The translations under genes were made by a program, and so were the position numbers. The notes below the pieces were generated by a model that was not told where the DNA came from, did not search any database, and saw nothing but the letters and a program-made list of their open reading frames with translations. Shown in pieces: positions 47,813-58,094 of a stretch of DNA of 64,000 nucleotides. Position 1 is the first letter of the stretch. Every line of letters begins with the position of its first letter. The DNA is taken from positions 248,001-312,000 of the forward strand of contig QUFC01000001.1 of the NCBI GenBank assembly GCA_003478355.1, read 5' to 3'. This DNA comes from Lachnospiraceae bacterium AM48-27BH (GTDB lineage: Bacteria; Bacillota; Clostridia; Lachnospirales; Lachnospiraceae).

Positions 47813-48760
47813 ATGCAGAACAAAGAAAATGCAAAGGCTGGAATTGGAGAACGGTTCATAGCCGGAGCAAAAAGCATTGGAAAGAATTATCAGCTGTACT
47901 TATTATTACTTCCGGGTCTGCTATGGTACCTGGCATTCGCTTATCGACCGATGACCGGATTGCGGATCGCCTTTTACGACTACAATATTTTTAAAGGTAT
48001 TGCCGGAAGCAAGTTTGTAGGATTCAAGAATTTCATTGATTTCCTAACAGGACGGGATTTCATCCGAGTATTTAAAAACACCATTATGATCTCCTTCTGG
48101 CAGATCGTTGTGTGTTTCCCGGTTCCGATCCTGCTGGCAGTTGCCGTTACTGAGATGAAGAACAAAATCGTAAGCAAATTCACCCAGATGGCAACTCTGC
48201 TTCCATACTTTGTGTCAGTTGTAGTTGTCTGTGGTATGGTAGTTAACTTCTTATCACCAAGTACCGGTATCATTAACATGTTCCTTATGAAACTGGGATT
48301 CGAGCCGATCTACTTCATGGTAAAGCCTCAGTATTTTAGAGGAATCTATACAACCATGACCTTATGGCAGACAGCAGGTTTCAACTCTCTGGTTTACATT
48401 GCGGCGATCATGGGTATTGATCCTTGTCTTTATGAGGCAGCAACCGTAGACGGAGCAGGCAGATGGCAGAAGATCAAAAACATTACGATCCCAGCTATTT
48501 TACCTACCGTTGTAACGATGTTCGTACTGAATGTAGGTAAGATCGTGAAGGTTGGTTACGAGGCAATCCTTCTTCTGTACCAGCCATCAACCTACTCTGT
48601 ATCTGATATCATCGCTACCTATTCTTATCGTCTTGGTTTTGAGAATGGTAACTATGGTCTGTCTACAGCCGTTGGTCTGTTTGAGGCATTCATCGCACTG
48701 GTATTAGTAGTTGTTTCTAATAAAGTAAGCCGTAAGATTACGGATACAGCACTGTGGTAA
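47813..48760 (+). CDS. Carbohydrate ABC transporter permease, LplB-type
   Basis: 315 residues with six predicted membrane helices. LLLLPGLLWYLAFAYRPMTGLRIAFYDYNIFKG at the N-terminus is typical of LplB/YtcP-type oligosaccharide permeases. The EAA loop EAATVDGAGRWQKIKNITIPAILP near residue 206 contacts the ATPase. No ATPase gene lies in the operon; such importers usually share an MsmK-like ATPase encoded elsewhere. Partner of the next two genes. Confidence 0.93.
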   Translation: MQNKENAKAGIGERFIAGAKSIGKNYQLYLLLLPGLLWYLAFAYRPMTGLRIAFYDYNIFKGIAGSKFVGFKNFIDFLTGRDFIRVFKNTIMISFWQIVVCFPVPILLAVAVTEMKNKIVSKFTQMATLLPYFVSVVVVCGMVVNFLSPSTGIINMFLMKLGFEPIYFMVKPQYFRGIYTTMTLWQTAGFNSLVYIAAIMGIDPCLYEAATVDGAGRWQKIKNITIPAILPTVVTMFVLNVGKIVKVGYEAILLLYQPSTYSVSDIIATYSYRLGFENGNYGLSTAVGLFEAFIALVLVVVSNKVSRKITDTALW

Positions 48761-48770
48761 GGAGGACGAT

Positions 48771-49667
48771 ATGAAAAAACATAAAAATCATGGCCGTGTC
48801 ATAGGTACCGGCGAACGGATTTTTGATGTGGGAATGACAATTCTTGGAATTTTGATCTCCATCGTTGTACTTTACCCAATCTATTATGCACTGATCGCTT
48901 CCTTAAGTAAGCCTTTATATGTGGAAAATGGTACCGTTATGTTTTCCATCAAACATTTTACTTTAGAAAGCTATAAGCAGGCCTGCGCAAAGCCAGGTAT
49001 CTGGATTGCTTATGCCAACACCATTTTCTATACCGCATTTGGTGTTCTGATCAATATGGCTTTCTCTACCAGTATGGCATATGCGTTATCTAAGAAGAAA
49101 CTGATGTTCCGCAAATTCTTCACCTTATTTACGGTATTTACCATGTGGTTTAACGCCGGAATCATTCCGACCTACTTAAACTTCAAGAATTTCGGACTTC
49201 TGGATACCAGAACTGCAATTATCTTCGGTTTTGCCATCAACACCTACAATATGATCATCATGAAGAGCTTCTTTGAGCAGGTTCCGATGGAACTGGAGGA
49301 GGCAGCCTTCATCGACGGAGCAAACCATTTCACGATCTTCTATAAGATCTTCCTGCCATTATCAAAACCGGCATTAGCAACTGTTGCCATGTTCTATGGT
49401 GTAAACCGTTGGAATAGTTATTTCTGGGCTATGCAGCTGCTGCAGGATGACAAAAAGGCTCCGCTTCAGGTTATGTTAAAGAAAATGCTCGTTGATCGTG
49501 TGGCTAATGCAGCAGATGCAGCTTTAGTGACTGCAGAGTCTATGAGTTCACCGACTACGATTATTTATGCTGTGATCATCATTGCGATCATTCCAATGTT
49601 GATTGTGTTCCCGTTTGTTCAAAAGTACTTTAAGACCGGCCTTACCGTGGGCGGTGTAAAGGGATAA
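48771..49667 (+). CDS. Carbohydrate ABC transporter permease, LplC-type
   Basis: 298 residues, six membrane helices, EAA loop EEAAFIDGANHFTIFYKIFLPLSKPALA near residue 177, and the usual YPIYYALIASLSKP near the N-terminus. AAGGAGGACGAT precedes the ATG. Forms the channel with the preceding permease. Confidence 0.93.
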   Translation: MKKHKNHGRVIGTGERIFDVGMTILGILISIVVLYPIYYALIASLSKPLYVENGTVMFSIKHFTLESYKQACAKPGIWIAYANTIFYTAFGVLINMAFSTSMAYALSKKKLMFRKFFTLFTVFTMWFNAGIIPTYLNFKNFGLLDTRTAIIFGFAINTYNMIIMKSFFEQVPMELEEAAFIDGANHFTIFYKIFLPLSKPALATVAMFYGVNRWNSYFWAMQLLQDDKKAPLQVMLKKMLVDRVANAADAALVTAESMSSPTTIIYAVIIIAIIPMLIVFPFVQKYFKTGLTVGGVKG

Positions 49668-49686
49668 AAAAAGGAGGAAATTAAAA

Positions 49687-51330
49687 ATGAAAAAAGATTC
49701 CAGAAAAGTAATGGCGCTCATGCTGTTAGCAGCTATGACTGCATCCATGACCGCAGGCTGCTCAGGAAAGAGCGGTGAAACTACCAGCACAACAGCAGCT
49801 TCACAGGCAGCAGGTACAGAGGCAGCAGCCACAGAGGCTGCGACCGAGTCCGGCTTAGAGGGCAGCTTAATCAGTGCTGAGCCAAAAGAGTTTACTATTT
49901 TTGATAACTTCAACAACATGCCATTCGATAGCAACTGGCAGGTATGGCAGGAAGTACAGAAACGTACCAACATTGGTTTAAAAGGTACGGTCGCTCTGAC
50001 CAACTCCAACGAGGATGAGGCTTTCAACTTAATGTTAAGCTCCGGTCAGTTAGCTGATATCATCAGCTACAAGGATAGCTCTGAATTAGAGAAGTTAGGT
50101 CGTGATGGTGGACTGATCCCGTTAAACGACCTGATCGATCAGTATGCTCCACACATCAAAGCAGTTATGGAAGAGGATGACCGTTTCCGTCAGGCATGCT
50201 ACTCCTTAGACGGAAACATCTACTACATTCCAAAGAACCAGGAGCTGCTTTCTGCAGAGTACTGGTGGATCCGTAAAGACTGGTTAGACAAGCTGGGGCT
50301 GGAGGTTCCGACAACGGTAGACGAGCTGCATGATGTATTATATGCATTCCGCAACGAGGATCCAAACGGCAACGGCCAGAAGGATGAGGTTCCGTTATTT
50401 GACCGTGCAGGCTGGAAGATGCCAGAAGAGTACCTGTATCTGTGGGATACCAGCACAACCTTCTATCCAAGAGATGGCAAGATGACCTTCGAGCCGCTGG
50501 AAGAGAACTTCAAGACTGGTGTTAAGGGTATGATCCAGTGGTATGAGGAAGGCATCCTTGACCCAGAGTTCTTCACAAGAGGATCTTCCGCACGTGATAC
50601 CCTGTTAAGTGGTAACTTAGGTGGATGTACCCATGACTGGGTAAGTGCCGGTAACTACAACACTTCCTTAGCAGATGCGATCCCAGGCTTTGAGATGGTT
50701 CCATTTGCTCCGCCAGCAGATCAGAATGGCAACGTAAAAGAGCGTGTCAGCCGTTATCCAGGCGCAGGCTGGGGTATTTCTTCTATGTGCTCCGATCCTG
50801 AGACTGTGATCAAATTCATGGACTACTTCTTCACAGAAGAGGGCGATGCATTAATGAACTGGGGTATCGAGGGTGATACTTATACAGTGAATGCAGACGG
50901 TACCAGACAGTTTACTGATAAAGTGTTAAAATCTGAGTTAACTCCTATTGGTTATCTGCGTTCCATCGGCTCTCAGTATCGTATCGGTATGTGCCAGGAT
51001 GGTGACTACGAGAAAGCAGTTATGACTGAGATCGGTAAAGAAGCAAGTGATATGTATGATTCCCATCCAGAGTGGTTTGGTACTGATATGCCTCCATATG
51101 CAGATGGTGAGATCGAGTTAAAATACACTGCTGAGGATGACACAGAGTACAAGAACATTATGGCAAGCATTCAGCCATATGTAGAAGAGAAATTCCAGTC
51201 CTGGGTACTTGGTGTTAATGATTTCGAAGCAGATTACGATGATTTCATTGCTGAGTTAAAGGCTAGAGGTATCGACCGTGCACTGGAGATCAACCAGAAG
51301 GCATATGATACTTACTTAGGCAAAAACTAA
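49687..51330 (+). CDS. Extracellular solute-binding lipoprotein (LplA-type)
   Basis: 547-residue lipoprotein with signal MKKDSRKVMALMLLAAMTAS and lipobox TAGC (Cys near residue 25), a short Ala/Thr/Glu linker, then a long cluster-B/LplA-type binding domain (VWQEVQKRTNIGLKG, LNDLIDQYAPHIKAVMEED, GAGWGISSMCSDPETVIKFMDYFF). AAGGAGG upstream. The large size suits oligosaccharide ligands. A terminator follows, so the next sulfatase may be transcribed by partial read-through. Confidence 0.93.
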   Translation: MKKDSRKVMALMLLAAMTASMTAGCSGKSGETTSTTAASQAAGTEAAATEAATESGLEGSLISAEPKEFTIFDNFNNMPFDSNWQVWQEVQKRTNIGLKGTVALTNSNEDEAFNLMLSSGQLADIISYKDSSELEKLGRDGGLIPLNDLIDQYAPHIKAVMEEDDRFRQACYSLDGNIYYIPKNQELLSAEYWWIRKDWLDKLGLEVPTTVDELHDVLYAFRNEDPNGNGQKDEVPLFDRAGWKMPEEYLYLWDTSTTFYPRDGKMTFEPLEENFKTGVKGMIQWYEEGILDPEFFTRGSSARDTLLSGNLGGCTHDWVSAGNYNTSLADAIPGFEMVPFAPPADQNGNVKERVSRYPGAGWGISSMCSDPETVIKFMDYFFTEEGDALMNWGIEGDTYTVNADGTRQFTDKVLKSELTPIGYLRSIGSQYRIGMCQDGDYEKAVMTEIGKEASDMYDSHPEWFGTDMPPYADGEIELKYTAEDDTEYKNIMASIQPYVEEKFQSWVLGVNDFEADYDDFIAELKARGIDRALEINQKAYDTYLGKN

Positions 51331-51344
51331 TTGGTGATAAAATG

Positions 51345-51375
51345 CCGGGATTGGGGAAACTCGATCCCGGTTTTT
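51345..51375 (+). terminator. Rho-independent terminator after the solute-binding protein
   Basis: CCGGGAT (51345-51351) / ATCCCGG (51364-51370) followed by TTTTT; 12-nt loop. Confidence 0.8.
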
Positions 51376-51460
51376 GGTTTGAACCAGCAGTTGTGCATCC
51401 ATGCAGCAGCGTAAGGGTTTTGAGAAACTGCTGAGAAAAAAATGATAAAGGAGCAGGAAA

Positions 51461-52858
51461 ATGGGAAAACAGAAGAATTTACTCTATATTTTTGCGGATC
51501 AGTGGAGAGCCCATGCTGTGGGAGCAGCTGGCGAAGATCCGGTAGCGACACCGAACATGGATCGGTTTGCACAGGAAAGTATGTCCTGTACCAATGCCAT
51601 CAGCACCTATCCACTTTGTTCCCCGCATCGTGCGGCTCTGATGACCGGTAAGTATCCGACCAGCTGCGGAATGTGGACCAACTGCAAGATCGGTCTGGAT
51701 GAGGTCGTGATGTTAAAACCACAGGAGATCACCATTTCTGATGTGCTTCATGACTGTGGCTATGCAACAGCCTATATTGGCAAATGGCATCTGGACGGAA
51801 GCGAGAAGAATTTCTACAAGGATCCGAAATCCGGAGCTGTGAACTGGGATGCGTTTACACCACAGGGAGAGCGGAGACATCACTTTGATTACTGGGTTTC
51901 TTATGGCGCTATGGATGAGCATATGAATCCTCATTACTGGCATGATACTGACGAAAAGATCAAACCGGGAAAATGGTCTGTGGAATACGAAACAGATCTG
52001 GCACTGGATTATCTGAAAAACAGAGACGAGGAGAAACCGTTCTGTATGTTCCTGTCCTGGAACCCGCCTCATCCGCCATATGACCAGGTGCCGGAGAAGT
52101 ACTGGAATGCTTATAAAGGTAAGGAGATCCCATTCCGTGAAAATGTACCGGAGGAATGGAGAACAAACCAGGATTATCTGACCAAACGGGAAGAATATTT
52201 TGCAGCTATTGCAGGATTGGATGAGAACTTTGGACGGATCATGGAGTATTTAAAAGAATCAGGACTGGATCAGGATACCCTGGTGGTTCTGTCAGCGGAT
52301 CACGGTGATTGTATGGGGTCCCATGGACTTTATGGCAAAAATGTCTGGTATGAGGAGTCCATCCGGATTCCGTTATATTTCCGAGGCCCGGGAATCAAAC
52401 CTGGAAGCACAGATGTACTGTTTACCAGCCCGGATCATATGCCTACCCTTCTGGAACTGTTAGGCGCTCCGGTGCCGGAAACCGTTGAGGGCTCCTGTAG
52501 AGGAAGCTATATCACAGGTGCAGCTTCTGGACAGAAGGAACCGGATCACGCCTTTTTATGTATGTTCCCAGGAATGCCGGAACTGGTCAATCCGTACCGG
52601 AAACTTGGAATGAATCCAAAATCCTTTGGCTGGAGAGGCATCCGGACCAAAACAGAGACTTATGTGATTGACCGTGGAACCACACCGGGCGCAGAAGCTG
52701 TGCGGTATCTGTATCATAATGATCAGGATCCGTATCAGATGCATCCGGAGATCCTGGCACCGGATAGCGAGACTGCAAAGAAGTATGATAAGATTCTGAT
52801 GGAGTATTTTGAGATGTTAAATGATCCGTTTGTCATGACAGACAGCTGTGCAGAGTAG
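51461..52858 (+). CDS. Cysteine-type sulfatase
   Basis: 465 residues. Metal segment LYIFADQWRAHAVG, formylglycine motif YPLCSPHRAALMTGKYP near residue 51, IGKWHLDG near 105, LSADHGDCMGSHGLYGKNVWYEES near 280. No signal peptide, so cytoplasmic. GGAG 8 nt before the ATG. Lies just after the transporter's binding protein. Its N-terminal sequence differs clearly from the sulfatase at 46067, so the two likely remove different sulfates. Confidence 0.92.
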   Translation: MGKQKNLLYIFADQWRAHAVGAAGEDPVATPNMDRFAQESMSCTNAISTYPLCSPHRAALMTGKYPTSCGMWTNCKIGLDEVVMLKPQEITISDVLHDCGYATAYIGKWHLDGSEKNFYKDPKSGAVNWDAFTPQGERRHHFDYWVSYGAMDEHMNPHYWHDTDEKIKPGKWSVEYETDLALDYLKNRDEEKPFCMFLSWNPPHPPYDQVPEKYWNAYKGKEIPFRENVPEEWRTNQDYLTKREEYFAAIAGLDENFGRIMEYLKESGLDQDTLVVLSADHGDCMGSHGLYGKNVWYEESIRIPLYFRGPGIKPGSTDVLFTSPDHMPTLLELLGAPVPETVEGSCRGSYITGAASGQKEPDHAFLCMFPGMPELVNPYRKLGMNPKSFGWRGIRTKTETYVIDRGTTPGAEAVRYLYHNDQDPYQMHPEILAPDSETAKKYDKILMEYFEMLNDPFVMTDSCAE

Positions 52859-52892
52859 GTAAGAGTGTAATACTCTCGGGTCTGCCAACCAT

Positions 52893-52953
52893 TTCAAGCT
52901 GAACGTCCGTGAGACTTGGTGCGTGATTCTTGGCAGCATAAGCTGACATATTC
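52893..52953 (-). repeat. Intergenic repeat B, copy 2 (~60 bp, inverted)
   Basis: The reverse complement matches 25124-25183 over its full length with scattered substitutions. Located 35 nt after the sulfatase stop. Confidence 0.85.
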
Positions 52954-52970
52954 ATAAATATAGAAGAAAT

Positions 52971-52997
52971 GTAACCGTGAAAGAACTGCACAGTTAC
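52971..52997 (+). repeat. 27-bp palindromic unit, free-standing copy 2
   Basis: GTAAC-C-GTG aaagaactg CAC-A-GTTAC; it aligns gap-free with the right end of repeat A and with 16040-16066. Confidence 0.6.
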
Positions 52998-53001
52998 GAA
53001 G

Positions 53002-53045
53002 AAACTGGGAAATATAGGGGAATCTGTGTTTCCCAGTTTTTCTTT
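53002..53045 (+). terminator. Rho-independent terminator upstream of uvrA
   Basis: AAACTGGGAAA (53002-53012) / TTTCCCAGTTT (53029-53039) followed by TTCTTTTC: perfect 11-bp stem, 16-nt loop. Ends the sulfatase transcript. Confidence 0.88.
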
Positions 53046-53054
53046 TCAAAAAAC

Positions 53055-53094
53055 CGAACAAATGTTTGCAAAAGAATAAAAGGTGTGGTATCAT
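53055..53094 (+). promoter_or_regulatory. uvrA promoter with LexA/SOS box
   Basis: CGAACAAATGTTTG (53055-53068) matches the Gram-positive LexA box CGAACRNRYGTTYC at 13 of 14 positions. It overlaps the -35 TTGCAA (53066-53071); spacing 17; -10 TATCAT (53089-53094). Confidence 0.75.
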
Positions 53095-53141
53095 GGAACC
53101 ATAAGTTTATTGGAGATTTTACGGAAACAGGAGTTAAGAAG

Positions 53142-55965
53142 ATGCCGAAGCAATATATCAAAATACGAGGTGCCAATGAGCACAACTTAAAGAATATCAA
53201 TCTGGATATACCGAGAAATGAACTGGTGGTTTTAACCGGTTTAAGTGGTTCTGGTAAATCTTCCCTGGCTTTTGATACCATTTACGCAGAAGGTCAGAGG
53301 CGTTACATGGAGTCACTTTCTTCCTATGCAAGGCAGTTTCTTGGGCAGATGGAGAAACCAGATGTGGAGAGTATTGAGGGGCTGTCCCCGGCTATCTCCA
53401 TAGACCAGAAGTCTACCAACCGCAATCCCCGTTCTACGGTGGGTACGGTGACGGAGATTTATGACTATATGCGTCTTTTATATGCCCGGATCGGTATACC
53501 GCACTGTCCTAAGTGCGGTAAGGAGATCAAGAAGCAGACGATAGACCAGATGGTAGACCAGATCATGGAGCTTCCGGAGAGGTCGAAGATCCAGCTTCTG
53601 GCTCCCGTGGTCCGTGGACGGAAAGGCGAGCATGTGAAGGTGTTAGACCAGGCCAAGAAGAGTGGATTTGTGCGGGTCCGGATCGATGGAAACCAGTATG
53701 AGCTTTCGGAAGAGATCCATCTGGATAAGAATATCAAGCACAACATTGAGATCGTGGTAGATCGTCTGATCGTCCGTTCTGGCATTGAAAAGCGTCTGAC
53801 AGATTCTATTGAAACAGCCATGAGCCTGGGCAATGGCCTGATGATGGTGGATGTGACAGATGGGGAGATGCTGAATTTCAGCCAGAACTTTGCCTGTCCG
53901 GATTGCGGTATCAGCATTGATGAGGTGGAGCCGAGAAGTTTTTCCTTTAATAATCCGTTTGGCGCCTGTCCGGATTGTTTTGGACTGGGTTATAAGATGG
54001 AATTTGACGAGGATCTGATGATCCCGGATAAATCTTTGAGTATTAACGAGGGTGCCATTACCGTACTGGGATGGCAGTCCTGTACCGATAAAGGAAGCTT
54101 TTCCAGGGCGATTCTGGATGCTCTGGCGAAAGAATATCACTTAGCCTGGATACACCTTTTGAACAGTATCCGCAGGAGATCCAGGATGTTCTGATCCGGG
54201 GAACCGGTGGAAAAGAGGTGAAGGTCTACTACAAAGGACAGCGTGGAGAGGGTATCTATGATGTGGCCTCGAGGGTCTGGTCAGGAATGTAGAGCGGAGA
54301 TACCGGGAGACATTCTCGGAGGCCAGCAAGGCAGAGTATGAGACCTTTATGCGGATCACTCCATGTTCCCTGTGTAAGGGCAAGCGTTTGAAACAGTCCT
54401 CTCTGGCTGTAACGGTAGGAGGTCTGAACATTTTTGATGCGACGAATATGTCAATTGTGGACTTCCGGACATTTCTGGATGGTCTGTCTTTAAGTGAGAT
54501 GCAGCAGGCCATTGGAGCCCAGATTTTAAAAGAGATCCGGGCGAGAGTTTCGTTCCTGATTAATGTAGGACTGGATTATTTGTCTCTGTCCCGGGCAACT
54601 GGAACATTATCCGGCGGCGAAGCCCAGCGTATCCGTCTGGCGACCCAGATCGGTTCCGGTCTGGTCGGTGTGGCATATATTCTGGATGAGCCAAGTATCG
54701 GACTGCATCAGAGGGATAATGATAAACTACTGCAGACCCTGTTCCATCTGCGGGATCTGGGTAACAGCGTGATCGTGGTGGAGCATGACGAGGATACCAT
54801 GAGAGCAGCGGACTTTATTGTGGATATTGGTCCGGGAGCTGGAGAGCATGGTGGAAATGTGGTGGCAGCAGGAACTGCAGAAGAGATCATGCAGTGTCCG
54901 GAATCCATTACAGGTGCTTATTTAAGTGGACGGATACAGATCCCGGTGCCGAAAGAACGCAGAAAGCCAACTGGCTGGCTGACAGTAAAAGGTGCGGCGG
55001 AGAATAACCTAAAGAACATCGATGTGAAGATTCCATTAGGTATTATGACCTGTGTGACCGGAGTTTCCGGTTCTGGTAAGAGTTCTTTGGTCAACGAGAT
55101 TTTGTATAAAGCATTGGCGAAAAAGTTAAACAGAGCCAGAACTATTCCGGGCAGACATAAGTGTATCGAGGGTGTAGAGCAGCTTGATAAGGTGATTAAC
55201 ATTGACCAGTCCCCGATTGGACGGACGCCCCGTTCAAACCCGGCCACCTATACCGGTGTGTTTGATATGATCCGCGATCTGTTCGCTTCTACCGTGGATG
55301 CTAAGGAGAGAGGATATAAGAAAGGAAGATTCAGCTTCAACGTTAAGGGTGGCCGTTGTGAGGCATGTTCTGGTGACGGTATTATCAAGATCGAGATGCA
55401 TTTTCTTCCAGACGTCTATGTGCCATGTGAGGTTTGTGGTGGAAAGCGTTACAATCGTGAAACACTGGAGGTAAAATATAAAGGAAAAAGTATCTACGAT
55501 GTGTTAAATATGACTGTGGAAGAGGCTATGAAGTTCTTTGAGAACGTACCGTCGATCTACCGGAAGATCGCAACGCTGAATGATGTGGGACTTTCTTATA
55601 TCCGTTTAGGTCAGCCGTCTACAGAATTATCCGGTGGTGAAGCCCAGCGTATAAAGCTTGCCACAGAGTTAAGCCGCCGTGGTACCGGTAAGACCATCTA
55701 TATTCTGGATGAGCCGACTACCGGACTTCATTTTGCAGATGTCCATAAGCTGGTAGAGATCTTGCGGAAGCTGTCTGAGGGCGGCAATACGGTTGTGGTG
55801 ATCGAGCATAATCTGGATGTGATCAAAACTGCAGATTATATCCTCGATATCGGACCGGAAGGCGGAGATAAGGGTGGTACGGTGATCGCCAAAGGCACTC
55901 CGGAGGAGATTGCCCGTTGTCCACAGTCTTATACAGGACAGTATGTGAAGAAATATTGTAACTAA
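53142..55965 (+). CDS. uvrA: Excinuclease ABC subunit A (frame broken twice in this sequence)
   Basis: Damage-recognition ATPase of nucleotide excision repair, 941 residues after repair. First Walker [15 protein letters not shown], zinc site CPKCGKEI, insertion domain, signature [16 protein letters not shown], second Walker [15 protein letters not shown]-terminal zinc finger [10 protein letters not shown]...[10 protein letters not shown], second signature [16 protein letters not shown]. Two single T bases are missing: at 54141-54142 (restores YHFSLDTPFEEYPQE) and 54269 (restores [17 protein letters not shown]). Start ATG 53142. Its end overlaps the convergent GH42 gene by 3-4 bp. Confidence 0.95.
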
Positions 55966-58094
55966 CTACGGTTCCGTGCAAGTACTACAGTTTCATAAGG
56001 TTCCAGAGAGTTACTAAAGCTTCCGGTCAGACATTCATAATCATGCCAGGAGGGGGAGACCGCGGTGGTTTCACGGGTAAAATTCTGTAAAAACAGATAT
56101 TCCCTGGAGTCATTCTGTCTGGTAGTGACTTCTACGCCGTAAGGAATCTCCATCACCGGACGCTCCGGGAAAAGCTCGATCACCAGGGCTTTTAAGAAAT
56201 CCTGATAAAATGCGGTTTCGGCGGCAGCGCAGAGGTAGTAGGCTTTCCCTTTTTCATACGAATTGCAGGTCAATGCCGGATAACCTTTATAGAAGTCAGA
56301 GCCGTAAGCCATAAGAGTTTTTGCAGTGGTCGGGTAGACCAGTTCACAGAGGCTGTGGCAGGTGTAACTTTTTTGTGGGTGGAAGGTATCTGGCATCTCA
56401 GAAGCTGCTTTGCTGATCACTGCCTGCTGGGTGGACAGTACACCGTCAGTGGAAGACGGTACGCCATCAGCGGAAGCCGGTGCGCGACCGATGGGAATTA
56501 ATGTATTGCTTTCCCAGTCATATAACCCGTCGATCTCCATAAAACGCAGTCCCAGCACATCTGTCAGACCGCCTGGGGTTCCTCCAAGGAAGCACAGATC
56601 ATGTTCATCAGCCAGTCCGGACCAGAAGGTCATGACCAGAGTACCGCCATCAGCAGTGAACGATCTTAATTTTTCCTGAATTCCATGTTTGAACATATAA
56701 AGCATTGGGGCGATTACCAGGCGATAACCATCCAGAGATTGGGTTTCATCCAGAATATCTACGTTGAGTCCCATTTGACGGAGCCCACTGTAAAAGCCTT
56801 GTATCGTTTTTTTGTCAGGAAGTCCCTGGTTTCTTGGCCCCATGGCATCTTTCATGGCCCAGCGGCTTTCGGTATCGCATAGAATGGCAGCCTGTTTTGG
56901 AGTATTGGAACCAGCAGCCTCTTTAAGCTGTTTTAAGGTCCGACCCAGGTCACAGACTTCCTGGAACACCCGGCTGTCCTCGCCGCCGTAATGGTCGATG
57001 ACTGCCCCGTGGAATTTTTCTGATGCGCCACGGCTCTGACGGATCTGGAAGTAAAGAACGCTGTCGCTGCCATGTGCCACTGCCTGCAAAGAAGCCAGCT
57101 TTAACATTCCGGGTTTCCTCAGTTTGCTTACTGGCTGCCAGTTGGTGGCAGAAGGAGAAGATTCCATCAATAAAAAGGGCTGTCCTTTATAAGAACGCAT
57201 TTGGTCATGCTGCAGACCACAGTCCCAGGCAGTCTCAATCTCAGCCTCCTTATGCCAGGTTGGATAATTGTCCCAGCTGATCACATCCAGATCATCAGCA
57301 AATTTGCTGTAATCAAGTCCCTGATAGTCATACATAAAATTGGTGGTCACTGGTTTTGCAGTTCCACCATCACGCAATGCCTGGATCTCCCAGCGCATAA
57401 AATCCCGGGTCTGATGGGTGACAAACCGTTTCCAGTCCAGCTTCAGTCCGTGCATTTCCCACTCTCCAATCGGGGAAGGACTTTCTATCTGGTCAAAATT
57501 TTGGCAAATGTGACTCCAGAAGGCAGTATTCCAGCATTTGTTCAGATGATCGATGGTGTGGTAACGGTCCTTCAACCATGCCCGGAACTGCTCCTGACAT
57601 AAAGGACAGTGGCATTCGCCTCCATATTCATTAGAGATATGCCACAGGATCACGCCGGGATGATCAACGAAGGTTTCTGCCAGTTTCCGGTTGATCAGGT
57701 AAACCTTCTGACGATATGCTGGAGAGGTATAACAGTGATTGTGGCGCTCGCCAAAGAGGGCACGTCTGCGGTTTTCGTCCACTCGCAGGACTTCCGGGTA
57801 AGCGTCCGCCAGCCAGTGAGGACGTGCTCCGGACGGAGTGGCCAGGTCTATGGATACGCCATGGCTGTAAAGCCGGTCGATGATCTCTTTCATCCAGTCA
57901 AACTGGTAGTGGCCTTCCTCCGGTTCCAGCATTGCCCAGGAAAAAATCCCAAGAGAAACGCAGTTGATTCCTGCTTTTTCAAAATACTCCAGATCTTTTT
58001 CCAGGATATCTGGACGATCCAGCCATTGATCAGGATTATAGTCGCCGCCATGGAGAAAATGGTCCGTGGAAAATGGGTGTGAAGTCTGCTTCAT
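55962..58094 (-). CDS. GH42 beta-galactosidase
   Basis: 710 residues, cytoplasmic (no signal). N-terminal [20 protein letters not shown], catalytic acid Glu in [16 protein letters not shown] near residue 155 with the zinc-type cysteines, nucleophile Glu in [12 protein letters not shown] near residue 313, then trimerisation and beta domains. An unusual Ala/Ser/Asp-Gly linker ([18 protein letters not shown] repeat of 21 bp at 56440-56481) sits near residue 545. Divergent from gntR and sharing an operator region with it. Substrates could be galactosides or galactan oligosaccharides. Confidence 0.93.
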   Translation of the reverse strand: MKQTSHPFSTDHFLHGGDYNPDQWLDRPDILEKDLEYFEKAGINCVSLGIFSWAMLEPEEGHYQFDWMKEIIDRLYSHGVSIDLATPSGARPHWLADAYPEVLRVDENRRRALFGERHNHCYTSPAYRQKVYLINRKLAETFVDHPGVILWHISNEYGGECHCPLCQEQFRAWLKDRYHTIDHLNKCWNTAFWSHICQNFDQIESPSPIGEWEMHGLKLDWKRFVTHQTRDFMRWEIQALRDGGTAKPVTTNFMYDYQGLDYSKFADDLDVISWDNYPTWHKEAEIETAWDCGLQHDQMRSYKGQPFLLMESSPSATNWQPVSKLRKPGMLKLASLQAVAHGSDSVLYFQIRQSRGASEKFHGAVIDHYGGEDSRVFQEVCDLGRTLKQLKEAAGSNTPKQAAILCDTESRWAMKDAMGPRNQGLPDKKTIQGFYSGLRQMGLNVDILDETQSLDGYRLVIAPMLYMFKHGIQEKLRSFTADGGTLVMTFWSGLADEHDLCFLGGTPGGLTDVLGLRFMEIDGLYDWESNTLIPIGRAPASADGVPSSTDGVLSTQQAVISKAASEMPDTFHPQKSYTCHSLCELVYPTTAKTLMAYGSDFYKGYPALTCNSYEKGKAYYLCAAAETAFYQDFLKALVIELFPERPVMEIPYGVEVTTRQNDSREYLFLQNFTRETTAVSPSWHDYECLTGSFSNSLEPYETVVLARNRS

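Noticed and set aside
47523-47834. Minus-strand small reading frame upstream of the sulfatase
   Set aside because: It spans the divergent promoter region and overlaps both gene starts; no recognisable protein features.
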